DNA from: Chloroflexi bacterium UBA6265
GTDB taxonomy: Bacteria > Chloroflexota > Chloroflexia > Thermomicrobiales > UBA6265
Assembly (NCBI GenBank): GCA_002440805.1
Contig: DJVD01000046.1
Span: 1-5,020, forward strand
Direction of reading: 5' to 3'
DNA length: 5,020 bases
Shown here: piece by piece, positions 1 through 5,020 of the stretch
How positions within the stretch are numbered: position 1 is the stretch's first letter
Layout: each line of letters begins with the position of its first letter
Made by a program: the position numbers and the translations under genes
Notes under the pieces: generated by a model
Told to the model about the DNA's origin: nothing
The model's input: only the letters and a program-made list of their open reading frames with translations
The model's database searches: none

Positions 1-225
1 TTCAATATGATTCCGATTCCTCCCCTGGATGGCTACAAGATCCTCACTGGCATCCTGCCAAATTTCTGGACACCCATCCTGCGCCCACTGGAGCAATATG
101 GGTTTATGGTGCTCTTTGTGTTCATCATCATCGGCAACCAGATGGGCGGCGGGTCGGTGTTGAGCGCGATGATTGATCCCGTTTACAACAGCCTGCAACG
201 CATCGTGTTCGTTGGACTGATCTAG
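1..225 (+). CDS. M50 (site-2 protease type) membrane metalloprotease, C-terminal fragment
   Basis: This is the C-terminal 74 residues of a gene that begins upstream of the window; the frame is open from base 1 to the TAG at 223-225. Residues 2-11 of the fragment read NMIPIPPLDG. This matches the third conserved motif of site-2 proteases, in which Asp (D10 here) supplies a zinc ligand inside the membrane. The HExxH motif would lie upstream and cannot be seen. A hydrophobic stretch at about residues 32-45 (GFMVLFVFIIIG) is the probable last transmembrane helix, and the tail is weakly amphipathic. Members of this family cut substrates within the membrane; the substrate here is unknown. The short ending, with no PDZ domain after the motif, fits the small M50-like proteins rather than classical RseP. 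The stop shares its last base with the GTG start of the next gene, so the two are probably co-transcribed. The internal ATG at base 7 is not a real start, because it falls inside the motif. Confidence 0.88.
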   Translation, partial: FNMIPIPPLDGYKILTGILPNFWTPILRPLEQYGFMVLFVFIIIGNQMGGGSVLSAMIDPVYNSLQRIVFVGLI

Positions 226-758
226 TGATTACGCTGCGACTTCCCTACCGGTTACGGCAGGTTGCCGAACATGTATTTGCGGATGGTGACGACGCACCAG
301 CAATTCCAGCCAGTGCACGATTGCTGTTGACACCGCCCATGCTGCACCAGTTTCGGATTCTGCCGGTGATCGATCAGCGCCACCTCCTGGGCGTATACGC
401 ACTTCTTGTTGCGATGAATGCCGAGCCCGATACCATTACCGCGGGTTTGATTCACGATGTTGGCAAAGCGTGCGCCAAGTGCCGGATTACCGTTCTTGAT
501 CGCGGGCTCCATGTGATCTTACGCAGAGCGGCGCCAGCGCCGTACCGGGTATTCGCCGGTCTCCAAACGGCTCCCCCACTGGTGCGCGGTCTCCATCGGT
601 TGGCCAATCACGCCGAACGTGGCGCGCTCGCGGGCGAGCAAGCCGGCTACAACCAGCGCGTGATTGACCTGGTACGACACCATGAAAGCGGTGGTGATCC
701 TTTCGATATCCAGTTGCAGATGCTACGCCGGGCTGACCGTGAGGCGGGGCGAATCTGA
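225..758 (+). CDS. HD-domain metal-dependent phosphohydrolase (probable)
   Basis: The protein has 177 residues, starts with GTG and has no signal peptide, so it is probably cytoplasmic. The HD signature is clear: H53 (in DQRHLLGVY), H77-D78 (in LIHDVGK), H129 (in NHAERGA), H152/H153 (in RHHE) and D171 (in RRADRE). The order H...HD...H...H...D is what HD proteins with two metal ions show; simpler HD proteins have only H...HD...D. HD enzymes hydrolyse phosphate esters such as nucleotides, cyclic dinucleotides or dinucleoside polyphosphates. The substrate cannot be read from the sequence. A CxxC (C83, C86) follows the HD motif directly. The start overlaps the protease TAG by one base, with GGA at 214-216 at good spacing; the TGA at 756-758 overlaps the ATG of scpA by one base. 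From memory, similar HD proteins occur beside scpA in Chloroflexota. The fold is well supported; the biochemical role and the link to condensin are inference. Confidence 0.85.
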   Translation: MITLRLPYRLRQVAEHVFADGDDAPAIPASARLLLTPPMLHQFRILPVIDQRHLLGVYALLVAMNAEPDTITAGLIHDVGKACAKCRITVLDRGLHVILRRAAPAPYRVFAGLQTAPPLVRGLHRLANHAERGALAGEQAGYNQRVIDLVRHHESGGDPFDIQLQMLRRADREAGRI

Positions 759-1549
759 TGGCAGTTGAGATGATGGACCTGACACTCAACCAATACCAGA
801 CCAGGCTACCCTCCTTCGAAGGGCCGCTTGATTTGCTGCTGCATCTGATTGAGCGACAAAAGCTCGATATCAGCGAAGTCTCGCTGGTCACCGTCACCGA
901 CCAGTTCCTGGACCACATCGCCAGCCTGGACGACCGAGCCCCACATATCATTGCCGAGTTCACTACCGTCGGCACCCGGTTGACCGTTCTCAAGAGCCGG
1001 TGGTTGCTGCCGCGACCACCGGTGGTGGATGAGGAAATCACACCCGATCCCGATGACCTCGTCGAACAACTGCGGGCCTACCAACGCCTCAAGGCGGCCG
1101 CCCGCAATTTGGGTGAACGACTGGAGGAAGGTGTCACCGCGTATGCTCCGTCTGGCACCGGACCAGTGGTGCGCACGCGTAACACGGCTGATACTCGCCT
1201 GGCGACCTATGACGCCAGTGTCCTGCTCCGTGCCGTACGACGGCGATTATCGGCGGTGCCCAAAACCGTCCAGGCGATTCGGGCGCGAAAGATTGTCAGT
1301 ATCCGGCAGATGACCGATCGAGTGCTGGATGCCGTTGCCCGATTTACCCACGTTCGCTTTTCCCAGGTGACGGCCGATGCAACCTCCCGCACTGAGCGTG
1401 CAACTGCCTTTCTGGCGGTGCTCGTGCTGGTGCGTCGCGGCATGATGAACGCCGACCAGGCCGGCCTGTTCAATGAGATTAACCTTTCGAAGGGCGAACT
1501 CAACGATCCCGAGATGCTTCAGGATTTGGAGACCGATTTTGTCAATTGA
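758..1549 (+). CDS. scpA: Segregation and condensation protein A (ScpA, kleisin of Smc-ScpAB)
   Basis: ScpA is the kleisin that bridges the SMC dimer heads and binds a ScpB dimer, forming the condensin that compacts and segregates the nucleoid. The 263 residues match the family from end to end. FEGPLDLLLHLI lies at 20-31, followed by a helix at 35-54 (KLDISEVSLVTVTDQFLDHI), which belongs to the SMC-neck binding domain. Next comes FTTVGTRLTVLKSRWLLP at 68-85, then a linker helix at 101-121. The C-terminal winged helix, which binds the SMC cap, covers about 178-243 and includes TERATAFLAVLVLV and the QAGLFNEINL stretch. The length is normal for ScpA. The ATG at 758 overlaps the upstream TGA by one base, with a G-rich Shine-Dalgarno-like GGGG at 746-749. 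In-frame ATGs at 770 and 773 are possible alternative starts and would not touch the domain. The last 11 bases overlap the preferred scpB start. Confidence 0.96.
   Translation: MAVEMMDLTLNQYQTRLPSFEGPLDLLLHLIERQKLDISEVSLVTVTDQFLDHIASLDDRAPHIIAEFTTVGTRLTVLKSRWLLPRPPVVDEEITPDPDDLVEQLRAYQRLKAAARNLGERLEEGVTAYAPSGTGPVVRTRNTADTRLATYDASVLLRAVRRRLSAVPKTVQAIRARKIVSIRQMTDRVLDAVARFTHVRFSQVTADATSRTERATAFLAVLVLVRRGMMNADQAGLFNEINLSKGELNDPEMLQDLETDFVN
1528..1531 (+). promoter_or_regulatory. Shine-Dalgarno that sets the scpB TTG start
   Basis: GGAG lies inside the end of scpA, 7 bases before the TTG at 1539-1541. It is the best ribosome-binding match near the three candidate scpB starts, and it is the reason for preferring the rare TTG over the ATG at 1596. 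Confidence 0.6.
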
Positions 1550-2195
1550 TGGAGCTGCTGCATCGCCTGCGCAGGCTGGTTTGCCGCCCGAACTCATGCC
1601 GGTGGACTACACGGATGAAGAACTCGGAGCATTGATCGAGGCCATTTTGCTGGTTTCCCCCGAGCCACCAACCATCGATGAAATCGCAGTCGGTACTGCC
1701 GTGCCGGTCGAAGACATCGAAGCAGGTTTGGTCTGGCTGGAGGATCAACGCAATCGCGGCTTTGTCGTACAGCGACACGGTCGTCGCCTTTCGCTGGCAT
1801 CCCATCCGCGATTTGCCGATCGGGTGCGCGCCTTTCTCGGACTCGATCGCGAAGCCAAACTGAGTTCGGCGTCACTGGAAACACTGGCACTGGTGGCCTA
1901 CCAGCAACCTGTTACCCGCAGCGAGATCGAGCGCGTGCGCGGCGTGGATTCATCCGGTGTGCTGGCGACATTGCATGCCCGCGGTTTGATCGAACCAGTG
2001 GCACGCCTGGCCACGGTGGGCAACCCAATTCAATATGGAACCACGTCGGTTTTCCTCAATCACTTTGGCTTGCAATCGTTGGACGATCTGCCGCCACTCG
2101 GCATCATCGACGGCAAGGACGGCGCGAAACTGCTGGCTTCCGCCATTGAAGAGCCGCCACTGGAGAACGTTGACCCAGGGGAAACGCCGTCATGA
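1539..2195 (+). CDS. scpB: Segregation and condensation protein B (ScpB)
   Basis: ScpB dimerises and wraps the central part of ScpA in the Smc-ScpAB condensin, acting on the nucleoid. From the TTG at 1539 the protein has 218 residues. The first winged helix starts at about 25 (TDEELGALIEAILLVSPEPP), with RLSLASHPRFADRVRAFL at 83-100. The second is the most conserved: LETLALVAYQQPVTRSEIE at 113-131, the RGVDSSGVLATLHARGLIE stretch at 134-152, then GNPIQYGTTSVFLNHFGL at 161-178. The acidic, proline-containing tail is variable in the family. I chose TTG 1539 because GGAG at 1528-1531 sits 7 bases before it and because it couples scpB to scpA. The frame is open back to an ATG at 1473, but that would add residues unlike ScpB and overlap scpA by 77 bases. 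An ATG at 1596 would give 199 residues and lacks a clear Shine-Dalgarno. The TGA overlaps the next start as ATGA. Confidence 0.94.
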   Translation: MSIDGAAASPAQAGLPPELMPVDYTDEELGALIEAILLVSPEPPTIDEIAVGTAVPVEDIEAGLVWLEDQRNRGFVVQRHGRRLSLASHPRFADRVRAFLGLDREAKLSSASLETLALVAYQQPVTRSEIERVRGVDSSGVLATLHARGLIEPVARLATVGNPIQYGTTSVFLNHFGLQSLDDLPPLGIIDGKDGAKLLASAIEEPPLENVDPGETPS

Positions 2196-3160
2196 CAACC
2201 GTGATCAAGGATCTCCACTTGCCGAATGAGATCGTCATTCCCGCCGAGCAGGTAAAGGGAACACTGTGGGGTGGTTTTGCCAGTGGTGTGGCCTGGCTGC
2301 AGCGACTGCCGGCGATGGTGGAACAGCTTTGCCAGCGATTCGAGATTTCCGACTTGCGGCCCTCGCCAGAAATGCGGATGAACCTCGTGCTCTTTGGCGA
2401 ATCAGCAATCCATGGTCCGGTGGTGCTGAAAGTAGCGCAGCCGCATTATGAGGCAAGCAACGAAATTGTCAGCATGCGCATCCTGGGTGAGACGGGTCAT
2501 TATTCGCGGCTGATCGACGCTGACGATAGCGGGTCATGGAGTTTGCAGGAACGCGTTCTGCCTGGCGAGATGCTGGAAACCTTTGCCCGATCCGGCGAGA
2601 TCTCGGACGCCGAGGCAGCACAGATCACAGGAGACCTGATGCAGGCAACTATCGCACCGGTGCCTGCGGGCGTGACGCATCCATTTCCTGATCTCGATCG
2701 ATGGCTGAAGTCCCTATGGGAGCATGCCCGCAACCCGAAGGGGATCATACCTGCGGAACAACTCGACCTGGCAGTTCGGCATGCCCGGCATCTTGTGGCC
2801 AATCCCGGTGCACCGATGCTGCTTCACGGCGATTTCCATCACGGCAACATCGTGCAGTCGGAAACGGGCTGGACGATCATCGATCCCAAGGGCTTGATCG
2901 CCGAAAAAGCGTTCGAGGTGGGGCCGTTCTTCTACAACCCGATTGGGGTCGATAGGCGCGATAACCTGCCGCAGCTCTACAGCGATCGTCTGGACACCTT
3001 CTCCCGCGTATTGGGGATTGATCGCGTTCGATTGTGGCGATGCGCCCTGGTGGGATGTGTGTTGAGCGATTGTTGGTCACTGGAAGATGGCCCGGTTGAC
3101 CACACCCATTTCGATACTGTGACCGCCGCGCTGATGCAACTGCCCGAACGTCATTCCTAA
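2192..3160 (+). CDS. Aminoglycoside/hydroxyurea phosphotransferase-family kinase (StrB/APH(6)-like)
   Basis: The 322 residues fit the family of streptomycin 6-kinases and hydroxyurea kinases (Pfam APH_6_hur as I know it). These transfer phosphate from ATP to a small molecule in the cytoplasm. The N-lobe carries PVVLKVAQP with a probable ATP-binding lysine K80 and a helix-C glutamate near E91. The catalytic loop is LHGDFHHGNI at 211-220 (base D214, metal-binding N219). The metal motif is IIDPKGLI at 229-236 (D231). The following EVGPFFYNP, the LDTFSRVLGID stretch and a DCW near 293-295 align well, from memory, with StrB. All key kinase residues are present, so it should be active. Its N-terminus is longer than that of StrB. 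The start overlaps scpB as ATGA, with AGGGG at 2177-2181. That coupling, with no mobile element nearby, argues for a resident chromosomal kinase and not an acquired resistance cassette. The real substrate is unknown. Confidence 0.88.
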   Translation: MTTVIKDLHLPNEIVIPAEQVKGTLWGGFASGVAWLQRLPAMVEQLCQRFEISDLRPSPEMRMNLVLFGESAIHGPVVLKVAQPHYEASNEIVSMRILGETGHYSRLIDADDSGSWSLQERVLPGEMLETFARSGEISDAEAAQITGDLMQATIAPVPAGVTHPFPDLDRWLKSLWEHARNPKGIIPAEQLDLAVRHARHLVANPGAPMLLHGDFHHGNIVQSETGWTIIDPKGLIAEKAFEVGPFFYNPIGVDRRDNLPQLYSDRLDTFSRVLGIDRVRLWRCALVGCVLSDCWSLEDGPVDHTHFDTVTAALMQLPERHS

Positions 3161-4338
3161 CGACCGGCTAGCGTGCGGATGCGCGTGACCACGTCGGCGA
3201 GAGCATCTGCCGCCCGATCCATTTCTTCCAGACTGTTACCGCGGCCAACGCTTAATCGTAGACTGGCGCGCGCTTCTTCATCGGTGAGCCCCATCGCCAG
3301 AAGCACGTGGCTGGGCTCTGCGTTGCCCGTGGTGCACGCGCTCCCCGCCGATGCCTCCACACCCATCATGTCGAGACTCAGGAGCACTGTCTCGCCCTGA
3401 ACCCCCTCTACGGTGATGTTTAGGTTATTGGGGAGCCGGTCACCATGAATTGGGGGGCCGTTCAGTGAGATGTTGCTAATCCGGGCCACGAGGGCCTGCC
3501 AGAGATAGTCTCGAAGTTCGCTTGCGAATGCAACGTACTGGGGACGGGATTGTTCGGCCCGGGCGATCGCTTCACCCATGCCGACAATCAGCGGTACATT
3601 CTCCGTCCCGCCACGGCGGCCGGATTCCTGGCCCCCACCCTCCTGGGTCCACTCCATACGTGTGCCTTTACGCACATACAGCGCGCCGACACCCTTGGGG
3701 CCATAGAACTTGTGGGCAGACAGGCTGAGCAGATCCACGTTCAAGTTATTGACGTCCAGGGACATTGATCCGGCCGCCTGCACCGCATCGGTATGCATGG
3801 TGATTCCACGATTGCGCACGGCATCGCCAATCTCGGCCACCGGCTGAACAGAGCCGACTTCATTGTTTGCCAGCATCACGCTGACCAGGCAGGTTTGTGG
3901 CGTGATTGCAGCGAGCACCGCATCGGCGTCCACACGCCCTTCGGCATCGCACGGCACCAGCGTGACGGTGAATCCCTGCCGTTCAAGGGCATCCAGCGTA
4001 TGGAGGACGGCATGGTGTTCGATCGCCGTCGAAACGATATGGGGATTGGTTTCAGGGTTAGCAATCTTTGCCGCCCAGGCCGAACCACGCAGCGCCATGC
4101 CGATACTCTCGGTGGCACCGCTGGTGAAAATCACCTCAGAAGTGCGGCATTTGAGCACACTGGCAACCTGACCGCGAGCGCGGTCGAGCGCCGCATGCGC
4201 ATCCTGTCCGCCACGGTAAATGCTGGAAGGATTACCGAATCCCTGGGAGAAATACGGCACCATCGCCTGCACCACCGCCGGATCGACCGGTGTGGTGGCA
4301 GCATGATCGAGATACACAATGTCGCGACCGTAGGTCAT
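3157..4338 (-). CDS. iscS: Cysteine desulfurase, group I (IscS/NifS type)
   Basis: This cytoplasmic PLP enzyme turns L-cysteine into L-alanine and leaves a persulfide on its own cysteine, feeding Fe-S cluster assembly and tRNA thiolation. The 393 residues are full length. Visible motifs are YLDHAATTP at 9-17, FTSGATESIG at 71-80 (PLP phosphate site), EHHAVL at 107-112 with H109 stacking on PLP, N159, HTDAVQ with D184, and SAHKFYGPKG at 207-216 with the PLP lysine K210. The RRGGTEN stretch at 241-247 and SAGSACTTGNAEPSHVL at 330-346 follow, the latter with the persulfide cysteine C335. The serine-rich SACxxxxxxPSHVL context marks group I (IscS/NifS), not SufS. It lies 4 bases after the Rrf2 regulator stop and has no Shine-Dalgarno of its own, so translation is probably coupled. 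No Fe-S scaffold gene (iscU) follows; the next gene is convergent and overlaps by 4 bases. The name iscS denotes the type; NifS or an MnmA-dedicated paralogue remains possible. Confidence 0.95.
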   Translation of the reverse strand: MTYGRDIVYLDHAATTPVDPAVVQAMVPYFSQGFGNPSSIYRGGQDAHAALDRARGQVASVLKCRTSEVIFTSGATESIGMALRGSAWAAKIANPETNPHIVSTAIEHHAVLHTLDALERQGFTVTLVPCDAEGRVDADAVLAAITPQTCLVSVMLANNEVGSVQPVAEIGDAVRNRGITMHTDAVQAAGSMSLDVNNLNVDLLSLSAHKFYGPKGVGALYVRKGTRMEWTQEGGGQESGRRGGTENVPLIVGMGEAIARAEQSRPQYVAFASELRDYLWQALVARISNISLNGPPIHGDRLPNNLNITVEGVQGETVLLSLDMMGVEASAGSACTTGNAEPSHVLLAMGLTDEEARASLRLSVGRGNSLEEMDRAADALADVVTRIRTLAGR

Positions 4339-4342
4339 GTGA

Positions 4343-4816
4343 TTATCGATGGGGTTCTTTGATTGGGGTCACGTATTCGCCGCGCTCGGAAATGGGACCA
4401 CTCTCGGGTTTACGGGCCAGGTCAGCCAGGGTGGTGCTATCGAGCGCATCCGTCATGGCATCGCGCAGCTTGATCCACATTGGCCTGGTTTCGCAATTCT
4501 CAATCAGGGGGCAGGTCTGATCATCGATGTCTTCCGAGACGCATTCCATGGGGGAGATTGGCCCCTCCATGACGCGATACACATCACCTACGCGGATGAG
4601 TGATGGATCCCTGGAGAGTACATAGCCACCATGGGCGCCACGTTTACTGACCACCAGGTCGGCACGGCGCAATGGAGCGATCAGTTGTTCCAGATAGGCA
4701 GGGGGGATATTGGACTGGCGCGCAATTTCGGCAATGGACATCGGACCACCACCAAAGTGGTGTGCCAATGAGACCATAGCGCGAACGCCATATTCTCCCC
4801 GAGTTGAAACCTTCAT
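4343..4816 (-). CDS. Rrf2-family transcriptional regulator, IscR-like, with probable Fe-S cluster
   Basis: The 157 residues begin with the typical Rrf2 N-terminus MKVSTRGEYGVRAMVSLA. A winged helix-turn-helix follows: MSIAEIARQSNIPPAYLEQL at 26-45 contains the recognition helix, and RGAHGGYVLSRD at 59-70 is the wing. Three cysteines in the C-terminal part (C92, C102, C108) match the cluster-binding region of IscR, with spacing x9 and x5; E. coli IscR has x5 and x5. The IscR histidine ligand, three residues after its last cysteine, is arginine here (CETRPMW). The protein probably binds DNA as a dimer and adjusts the downstream cysteine desulfurase to Fe-S or sulfur status. The position directly before that gene supports this, as in iscR-iscS and in the cymR region of Bacillus. 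AGGA at 4827-4824 sits 7 bases before the ATG. Sensing of NO or redox state instead of Fe-S cannot be excluded. Confidence 0.93.
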   Translation of the reverse strand: MKVSTRGEYGVRAMVSLAHHFGGGPMSIAEIARQSNIPPAYLEQLIAPLRRADLVVSKRGAHGGYVLSRDPSLIRVGDVYRVMEGPISPMECVSEDIDDQTCPLIENCETRPMWIKLRDAMTDALDSTTLADLARKPESGPISERGEYVTPIKEPHR

Positions 4817-4823
4817 GAAGATA

Positions 4824-4827
4824 TCCT
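4824..4827 (-). promoter_or_regulatory. Shine-Dalgarno of the Rrf2 regulator
   Basis: AGGA on the minus strand lies 7 bases before the ATG at 4816-4814. It supports that start, which also gives the canonical MKVSTRGEYG beginning of Rrf2 proteins. Confidence 0.65.
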
Positions 4828-4837
4828 GCGCGATCTG

Positions 4838-4861
4838 GTTACTAACGTATAGTAACTATAC
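4838..4861 (-). promoter_or_regulatory. Two overlapping inverted repeats, probable Rrf2 operator
   Basis: Two perfect dyads overlap here. Read on the plus strand, GTATAGT-A-ACTATAC spans 4847-4861 (7-base arms around one centre base), and GTTACT-N7-AGTAAC spans 4838-4856 (6-base arms, 19 bases in all). The block is AT-rich compared with its surroundings and covers the predicted -10 end and start site of the rrf2 promoter. A dimeric winged-helix regulator bound here would block RNA polymerase, so negative autoregulation is likely. The sequence does not clearly match the E. coli IscR type 1 or type 2 sites or the CymR site as I remember them. Confidence 0.55.
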
Positions 4862-4864
4862 CAA

Positions 4865-4892
4865 ACTTTAGCTAATTGAGAACCATTGTCAA
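4865..4892 (-). promoter_or_regulatory. Probable sigma-70-type promoter of the rrf2-iscS operon
   Basis: On the minus strand a perfect -35 box TTGACA (4892-4887) is followed after 16 bases by TAAAGT (4870-4865), four of six matches to the -10 consensus. Transcription would start near 4858, giving a leader of about 40 bases. An alternative is the extended -10 TGGTATAGT (4863-4855), with a five-of-six hexamer but a poor -35; it would start near 4848. Both choices place the start site on or next to the inverted repeats. Confidence 0.55.
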
Positions 4893-4900
4893 GAGCGCCC

Positions 4901-5020
4901 TCACCTCTTTCGCCTTCGCCTGAATGTGTGCAATACGGCATCACGCCATTCTTCACTAATTTCCCAATCGCGTTCTTGCAGTCCCGGCGCAATTTGCCGA
5001 TAGCGATTGAGGAATCGGTC
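4901..5020 (-). CDS. C-terminal fragment of an unrecognised protein
   Basis: The minus strand is open from the window edge (5020) to a TGA at 4903-4901, giving 39 residues that start DRFLNRYRQIAPGL and end in the basic tail FRRRRKR. The composition is protein-like: charged, with two tryptophans in the DWEISEEW stretch (residues 18-25), and predicted to be helical. It shows no low-complexity sequence except the arginine tail. It has the same direction as the Rrf2 regulator and ends 84 bases before it, a gap that holds the regulator promoter. I do not recognise the family. It does not look like the C-terminus of RarA, which neighbours cymR in Bacillus. That it is coding is an inference from the open frame, composition and placement. 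Confidence 0.55.
   Translation of the reverse strand, partial: DRFLNRYRQIAPGLQERDWEISEEWRDAVLHTFRRRRKR

Noticed and set aside
7..225. A complete 72-residue membrane protein starting at the ATG at base 7
   Set aside because: The frame is open to the window edge, and the ATG falls inside the conserved N-x-x-P-x-P-P-L-D-G motif of M50 proteases, so this is the end of a longer gene.
487..1041. A 184-residue open frame on the minus strand across the HD gene and scpA
   Set aside because: It lies opposite two well-supported genes, is serine- and arginine-rich with no recognisable motif, and is explained by codon bias of the real genes.
1473..1538. An N-terminal extension of ScpB from the ATG at 1473
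   Set aside because: The added residues (MRLTFRRANSTIPRCFRIWR and on) are the out-of-frame reading of the conserved scpA end and do not resemble ScpB.
2192..3160. An acquired antibiotic-resistance cassette
   Set aside because: There is no transposase, integrase, attC-like site or terminal repeat around it, base use looks like that of its neighbours, and it overlaps scpB by 4 bases.
3793..4362. A 189-residue open frame on the plus strand opposite the cysteine desulfurase
   Set aside because: The desulfurase on the other strand has every family motif. The antisense frame is histidine- and arginine-rich with no domain or plausible ribosome site.
4817..4900. A riboswitch or small RNA upstream of the regulator
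   Set aside because: The gap is 84 bases, and the predicted leader is about 40 bases and largely made of promoter and operator dyad. There is no room for a known riboswitch fold and no terminator-like stem.
1..5020. CRISPR arrays, tRNA or rRNA genes, insertion sequences, phage or defence genes
   Set aside because: Almost all bases are accounted for by the genes listed. I saw no spaced direct repeats, cloverleaf or rRNA-like sequence, or transposase motifs.

Overview
The window is gene-dense and ordinary in layout, with moderately high GC by eye. It holds two gene groups that converge near position 3160. The best guess for the organism is a member of the Chloroflexota. This rests on the order M50 protease, HD-domain protein, scpA, scpB, and on the HD protein resembling, from memory, a family common in that phylum. 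It is an inference and could not be tested by search.

Plus strand, 1-3160: five reading frames lie head to tail, and every junction overlaps by 1 to 11 bases. They are the C-terminal end of a membrane-embedded M50 (site-2 protease type) metalloprotease, a small HD-domain metal-dependent phosphohydrolase, ScpA, ScpB, and a kinase of the aminoglycoside/hydroxyurea phosphotransferase family (StrB/APH(6)-like). The overlaps suggest one mRNA with coupled translation. ScpA and ScpB are the two non-SMC subunits of the bacterial Smc-ScpAB condensin, which organises and segregates chromosomes. SMC itself is not in the window.

Minus strand, 4901-3157: an Rrf2-family regulator with three cysteines placed to hold an iron-sulfur cluster is followed, after a 4-base gap, by a group I (IscS/NifS type) cysteine desulfurase. 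The desulfurase releases sulfur from cysteine for Fe-S clusters and thiolated tRNA. The regulator probably senses Fe-S status and controls this pair. Upstream of it are a recognisable promoter and two overlapping inverted repeats that look like its own operator. The desulfurase stop and the kinase stop overlap by 4 bases on opposite strands.

Minus strand, 5020-4901: the last 39 codons of another gene, which I do not recognise, end 84 bases upstream of the regulator.

I see no transposon, CRISPR array, tRNA, rRNA, integron or defence system. The points most worth a second look are the dyad-rich regulator promoter, the resistance-type kinase translationally joined to scpB, and the HD protein tied to the condensin genes.
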